A stretch of 9,334 nucleotides of DNA from an uncultured Bacteroidota bacterium (lineage in GTDB: Bacteria > Bacteroidota > Bacteroidia > Chitinophagales > Chitinophagaceae): positions 1-9,334 of the forward strand of contig CAIZMD010000736.1 in the NCBI GenBank assembly GCA_903933995.1, given 5' to 3'. The first letter of the stretch is position 1; every line of letters begins with the position of its first letter. A program made the position numbers and the translations under genes. Of this stretch, positions 6,297 through 9,334 are shown piece after piece. Under the pieces are notes generated by a model, which saw only the letters and a program-made list of their open reading frames with translations, was not told where the DNA came from and did not search any database.

Positions 6297-6373
6297 TTAC
6301 CGAGGGTTTACCCCCACTTACCGAGACTAAGCTATCAACAGCCTAAACCCAGTTTTTGAGCCTAGAAACCCAG
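6297..6373 (+). promoter_or_regulatory. Candidate regulator-binding array: four ACC[G/C]AG direct repeats in two 21-bp-period pairs
   Basis: ACCGAG occurs at 6299 and 6320, each preceded by TT, and ACCCAG at 6347 and 6368, each preceded by AA. The distances are 21, 27 and 21 bp. The first pair lies upstream of the -33 element of the LiaF-like gene. The second pair brackets that element and ends just before the -7 box. LytTR-domain regulators are known to bind two direct repeats of about 9 bp with a spacer near 12 bp, the same period. Comparing ACCGAGGGT with the published LytTR pattern [TA][AC][CA]GTTN[AG][TG] gives only a partial fit. Binding by the LytTR protein encoded at 8344-9075 is inference. 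Confidence 0.5.
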
Positions 6374-6383
6374 CCTAGATTTG
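6355..6383 (+). promoter_or_regulatory. Promoter of the LiaF-like gene (TTTG-N17-TAGATTTG)
   Basis: TTTG at 6355-6358 is followed by 17 nt and an exact TAnnTTTG match, TAGATTTG, at 6376-6383. The geometry is identical to the promoter at 4187-4159. The -7 box ends 19 nt before the ATG at 6403, giving a leader of roughly a dozen A/C-rich bases without a clear SD. Confidence 0.65.
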
Positions 6384-6402
6384 TGTAACAAAACCAAAAC
6401 AA

Positions 6403-7161
6403 ATGGAAAACAATCAAAACCCCATCAAAAACAACAACGGTAGTAATGTAATAGGCGGCCTGATTCTGATAGGAATAGGTGTAACCCTAGTAATGCGTAA
6501 AATGGATTTCCCATTTCCAAACTGGTTATTTACTTGGCCCATGATTCTGATTTTAGTTGGATTTTATTCTGGCGTAAAACACAATTTCAAAAACAATACT
6601 TGGATCATCTTAAGTGGTATTGGTGTATTTTTTCTGTTAGATAAATTTATTCCTGGACTTACACTAGCTCCTTTCTTTTGGCCCATCATCATCATTGCAG
6701 CGGGTATTCTTTTTATCTTAAGACCATCTGGCATGAGAGAAAACAACTGGGGATTTAAAAAAGGAAATATGTCTCAGGGAAATTGGCAAGCCTATGGAAG
6801 TAGCACCAGTTCAGATAACAATGATTTTCTAAATATTCAATCTGTATTTAGTGGCGTACAAAGAAGTGTTTTATCTAAGAATTTTCAGGGCGGCAGGGTT
6901 TCCTGTGTCTTTGGCGGAGCTGAAATTGATTTAACGCAAGCCGATATCAATGGCAGGGTTGATCTAAGATTAGAAGCTGTATTTGGCGGAATTAAATTAA
7001 TTGTACCTGCACATTGGCAAGTAATTAATGAAATAGACGGCATTTTCCACGGGGTAGATGACAAAAGAAGGGCCCCAGCAGGAGCTTATAACGATGTAAG
7101 CAAAACCATTGTTCTAAAAGGATCTGCCGTATTTGGCGGTATAGAAATCAGAAGTTACTAA
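6403..7161 (+). CDS. LiaF-like membrane protein (four TM segments plus VFGG-repeat domain)
   Basis: This 252-residue protein resembles LiaF/VraT-type envelope-stress proteins, which in Firmicutes inhibit a partner histidine kinase. Four hydrophobic segments lie near 15-31, 42-58, 66-80 and 88-106, with the internal match WLFTWPMILILVG / PFFWPIIIIAAG typical of the LiaF transmembrane domain. A polar linker (110-142) leads to a soluble beta-rich domain in which VFSG (148), VFGG (169), VFGG (193), IFHG (214) and VFGG (243) recur every 21-29 residues, fitting a short beta-helix as in the DUF2154/LiaF C-terminal domain. It is followed by a LytS-type kinase and a LytTR regulator, so it is probably their sensory or inhibitory partner. 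It has its own promoter and an ordered repeat array upstream, suggesting it is also the regulated output. Partnership is inferred from position and family. Confidence 0.85.
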   Translation: MENNQNPIKNNNGSNVIGGLILIGIGVTLVMRKMDFPFPNWLFTWPMILILVGFYSGVKHNFKNNTWIILSGIGVFFLLDKFIPGLTLAPFFWPIIIIAAGILFILRPSGMRENNWGFKKGNMSQGNWQAYGSSTSSDNNDFLNIQSVFSGVQRSVLSKNFQGGRVSCVFGGAEIDLTQADINGRVDLRLEAVFGGIKLIVPAHWQVINEIDGIFHGVDDKRRAPAGAYNDVSKTIVLKGSAVFGGIEIRSY

Positions 7162-7168
7162 TTCCTAT

Positions 7169-7202
7169 AACGGACCAGTTGCTTAATTGCAATTGGTCCG
7201 TT
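7169..7202 (+). terminator. Strong hairpin between the LiaF-like gene and the kinase (terminator or attenuator)
   Basis: AACGGACCAGTTGC (7169-7182) pairs with GCAATTGGTCCGTT (7189-7202) over 14 positions with one G-U wobble and a TTAATT loop. It starts 8 bp after the stop of the LiaF-like gene. Only three T follow the stem's G/C part (CCGTTTGGG), so termination may be incomplete, with read-through into the kinase. The stem is equally strong on the minus strand, but no gene there needs it. Confidence 0.7.
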
Positions 7203-7273
7203 TGGGCTTGTATAGAAACCCAAAATAGCCTTACATTTAATGCTTTAGAGCCCCTTTAAATTTAGCATCAACC

Positions 7274-8347
7274 TTGAATCAAAATCATCCATACAAACAG
7301 CGCTCTTATTTTTTGGCACTAAGCTATTTGGCAGGATGGATCCTTGTTAGCTTATTACAATACAAAGCACTGACTAATTTTGGAATTGACTTTTATACAG
7401 CTATTGTTGACGCCATTGTAAGTAATCTTTGTTTAGCCGGTGCGGCTTTTATTGTAGTCAATAATATGCGCTATTATTTACCCGGAAAAGAAAGATACTG
7501 GTATGTGGTGGTGCTAAGTTTGGGATTGAGTGCGGTATGGCTAATTGCAATAAGGGGAATACTTTGGATCTTTTTTCAAGACAATGAGACTTATATGCAA
7601 ATGCTCTCTCAGAGTTTGTATATCCGTTATACACTTGGCTTCTTGCTTATTGGTTGTATTACCATGATTAGCCTGCTTTGGTACACACAACAAAATGACA
7701 CAAAAGCACAAGAAAAAAAGGTTGAACTAGAACAACTGGCCAAAGACGCTGAACTTTTCAAACTAAGGCAACAATTACAACCTCATTTTCTATTTAATAG
7801 CCTTAATTCTATATCAGCCTTAGCTGGTTCTCAACCGGAAAAAGCCAGACATATGATTCAACAATTGTCTGATTTTTTAAGAGGCACTTTAAAAAAGGAG
7901 GACCAACAATGGGTTCCTCTCAAAGAAGAAATTGCTTATCTACAGCTCTATCTAGATATTGAAAAAGTAAGATTCGGACATCGTTTGGAAACAGAAATAC
8001 TGATAAGCGAAGCAGCTGGACTAGCATTGATTCCGCCCATGATCTTGCAACCATTAGTTGAAAATGCCATCAAGTTTGGCTTATATGACACTATTGAATC
8101 GGTAACCATTTCTATAAAAGCAACCATGGTAGATCGTGACTTGCAAGTGTTGGTTTCCAATCCCTTTGATCCAACCAATCACCAAAACGCAAAAGGAACA
8201 GGGTTTGGTTTATCGTATATACAAAGGAGGCTATTTCTTTTATTTGGCCGCCCTGGTTTATTGAACAGTAGTAGCCAAGACCAAGAGTTTACGGCTCAAT
8301 TACATATTCCTCAAATCAATTTTGAAGAACAAACTAAGCTTTCATGA
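7274..8347 (+). CDS. LytS-family sensor histidine kinase (His_kinase/HATPase_c, four TM segments)
   Basis: This inner-membrane kinase autophosphorylates and passes phosphate to the LytTR regulator encoded next. The 357 residues contain four N-terminal TM segments near 13-30, 41-62, 75-101 and 115-137, with almost no extracytoplasmic domain, so it probably senses within the membrane or through the LiaF-like partner. A charged linker (142-165) leads to the H-box LRQQLQPHFLFNSLNSISALAG (164-185; H171), then LVENAIKFGL (261-270; N264), the VSNPFD segment (294-299) and the G-box GTGFGLSYIQRRL (308-320). This is the short LytS/YehU-type catalytic core. The start is TTG at 7274: the frame has a stop at 7238-7240 with no ATG between, and the first internal ATG (residue 65) would remove two TM segments. 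The stop overlaps the regulator's start in ATGA. Confidence 0.93.
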   Translation: MNQNHPYKQRSYFLALSYLAGWILVSLLQYKALTNFGIDFYTAIVDAIVSNLCLAGAAFIVVNNMRYYLPGKERYWYVVVLSLGLSAVWLIAIRGILWIFFQDNETYMQMLSQSLYIRYTLGFLLIGCITMISLLWYTQQNDTKAQEKKVELEQLAKDAELFKLRQQLQPHFLFNSLNSISALAGSQPEKARHMIQQLSDFLRGTLKKEDQQWVPLKEEIAYLQLYLDIEKVRFGHRLETEILISEAAGLALIPPMILQPLVENAIKFGLYDTIESVTISIKATMVDRDLQVLVSNPFDPTNHQNAKGTGFGLSYIQRRLFLLFGRPGLLNSSSQDQEFTAQLHIPQINFEEQTKLS

Positions 8348-9075
8348 AAATAATCATCATAGATGACGAACCTCTTGCAAGGGGTTTAGTAGAAGAATAT
8401 TTGAGTGCTTTTCCAGAACTGGAATTGGTACAATCCTGTGGGGATGGATTTGAAGGATTAAAAGCCATTCAAGCGCAGAAACCAGATCTATTATTTTTAG
8501 ATGTGCAAATGCCCAAGATAAATGGATTTGAATTATTGGAATTATTAGAAAATCCCCCAGCTGTTATTTTCACTACTGCTTTTGAAGCCTATGCCATACA
8601 AGCATTTGAGGCGCATGCTATAGATTATTTGTTAAAACCATTTGGCCGTGAACGATTTGAAAAAGCTGTCAAAAAATGGTTAGACCTGCAACAACCCTCC
8701 CCTAATACAAAAGCATTACTAGAAACAGTAGCAGCAGGAACGGGTCAACAGAATAGAATTGTACTCAAAGAAAATAATAAGATTAAGATTATTCCAACCA
8801 ACCAAGTGCGTTATTTAGAATCAGCCGATGACTATGTAAAAATCCATACCGCGGAAGGGGCATATTTAAAAAATAAAACCATGGCGGAATTTGAAAAATT
8901 GCTAGAAGGTCAAGACTTTGTTCGCATCCATCGCTCTTATTTGGTACAAGTGTCTTTAATTACCCGTTTAGAGCCCTATGAAAAAGATAGTCAGCTAGCC
9001 ATTTTGAGTACCGGTCAAAGATTGCCGGTGAGTAAATCGGGCTATGCCAAACTAAAGCTAGCATTGGGTTTGTAA
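8344..9075 (+). CDS. LytTR-family response regulator
   Basis: This cytoplasmic transcription factor has 243 residues. The receiver domain (1-112) has the acidic pair D7/D8, the phosphoacceptor D53 (LLFLDVQMPKINGFELL), T77/T78 (IFTTAFEAYAIQAFEAHAIDYLLKPF) and K98 before the conserved Pro. A linker of about 25 residues leads to the LytTR DNA-binding domain (138-243), with RYLESADDYVKIHTAEGAYL (156-175), the FVRIHRSYLVQV segment (192-203) and RLPVSKSGYAKLK (226-238). All phosphorylation residues are present. The ATG at 8344 overlaps the kinase stop by 4 bp (ATGA), so the pair is translationally coupled. The four-hexamer array at 6297-6373 has the spacing expected of LytTR sites and is the nearest candidate target; this is untested. 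Confidence 0.95.
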   Translation: MKIIIIDDEPLARGLVEEYLSAFPELELVQSCGDGFEGLKAIQAQKPDLLFLDVQMPKINGFELLELLENPPAVIFTTAFEAYAIQAFEAHAIDYLLKPFGRERFEKAVKKWLDLQQPSPNTKALLETVAAGTGQQNRIVLKENNKIKIIPTNQVRYLESADDYVKIHTAEGAYLKNKTMAEFEKLLEGQDFVRIHRSYLVQVSLITRLEPYEKDSQLAILSTGQRLPVSKSGYAKLKLALGL

Positions 9076-9120
9076 AACCTGACCCATATCATAGGAATTG
9101 GTAGGGATTAGGTTTAATAT

Positions 9121-9139
9121 GCAGTCTGAACAGAACTGC
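9121..9139 (+). repeat. Small inverted repeat just before the P-type ATPase start
   Basis: GCAGTCTG-AA-CAGAACTGC can fold as an 8-bp stem with one bulged A, or as a GCAGT/ACTGC dyad with a 9-nt centre. It ends 4 nt before the ATG at 9144. It could be an operator, or a leader hairpin affecting initiation. It has no T-tract, so it is not a normal terminator of the two-component pair. Confidence 0.35.
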
Positions 9140-9143
9140 TCCT

Positions 9144-9334
9144 ATGCAAGATTCCAATCCCATTACCGGACTCACCCAAGTTCAGGTTGAAACGTCTAGA
9201 ACTGCCCATGGTAGTAATACCCTAGCATTTAAAAAAGAAAATGGCTTTTTGGAGGCTTTAAAAACCCTTGCCAAAGAACCCATGGTGGTTTTATTGTTAG
9301 CGGCCTCGGTTTTATATTTCATCAGCGGCAAGAC
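9144..9334 (+). CDS. P-type cation-transporting ATPase, N-terminal part (3' truncated by window)
   Basis: The frame is open from the ATG at 9144 to the window edge, giving 63 residues. The pattern ITGLTQVQVETSRTAHGSNTLAF (7-29) fits the N-terminal domain of P-type cation ATPases (GL...V...R..GSN.L), and GFLEALKTLAKEPMVVLLLAASVLYFISG (34-62) matches the approach to and body of the first transmembrane helix. Calcium/magnesium or proton-type pumps share this start, so the ion cannot be stated, and the DKTGT phosphorylation site lies outside the window. An in-frame TGA at 9126-9128 limits the start to the ATG used. The gene begins 68 bp after the LytTR regulator on the same strand, so it may belong to the same transcript or be regulated by it. 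Confidence 0.8.
   Translation, partial: MQDSNPITGLTQVQVETSRTAHGSNTLAFKKENGFLEALKTLAKEPMVVLLLAASVLYFISGK

Noticed and set aside
6305..6314. GGTTTACC-like self-complementary stretch inside the repeat array as a separate operator
   Set aside because: The arms are 3-4 bp and the C-run makes several alignments possible. The 21-bp direct repeats explain the region better.
9075..9115. AAACCT ... AGGTTT pairing after the response regulator as a terminator
   Set aside because: The 6-bp stem encloses about 28 nt with poor inner pairing and no T-run, so it is not convincing.

Overview
The window looks like a chromosomal segment of a Bacteroidota bacterium, probably a Chitinophagaceae-type lineage. The evidence is the AT-leaning codon use, candidate promoters of the TTG / TAnnTTTG kind with few clear Shine-Dalgarno sequences, a LytS/LytTR two-component pair, and the gene set. 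The genus cannot be fixed from this sequence. There is no mobile element, CRISPR array, tRNA or rRNA, and nothing suggests recent transfer.

Layout. Positions 1-131 hold the 3' end of a rightward gene whose C-terminus looks like an outer-membrane beta-barrel. It overlaps tail-to-tail with a leftward cluster read in the order: GT9 glycosyltransferase (4154-3156), tRNA CCA-adding enzyme (3127-1709), a pRiA4b ORF-3-like protein with a very acidic tail (1633-1058), and miaA (1016-114). The spacings are short, so this may be one transcription unit joining LPS-type sugar transfer to tRNA 3'-end and position-37 maturation. A 335-bp divergent intergenic region (4155-4489) carries a good TTTG-N17-TAAATTTG promoter for the leftward unit, ending 4 nt before the start codon. 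On the rightward side it carries only weak signals for dapD (4490-5302). dapD is followed after 20 bp by an EamA/DMT-family transporter (5323-6267).

The right third is the most coherent system: a LiaF-like four-TM protein with a VFGG-repeat domain (6403-7161), a LytS-type histidine kinase starting at TTG (7274-8347), and a LytTR response regulator joined to it by an ATGA overlap (8344-9075). Upstream of the LiaF-like gene, the hexamer ACC[G/C]AG occurs four times as two pairs, each with a 21-bp period, around a TTTG-N17-TAGATTTG promoter. LytTR proteins bind direct repeats with about this period, so the array is a plausible target of the neighbouring regulator. A 14-bp-stem hairpin lies between the LiaF-like gene and the kinase. 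The window ends inside the start of a P-type cation ATPase (from 9144).

The best lead is therefore a LiaFSR-like envelope-stress module built from LytS/LytTR parts, with a candidate autoregulatory operator array. The housekeeping genes are ordinary. The family assignments come from motif recognition only; no database search was run.
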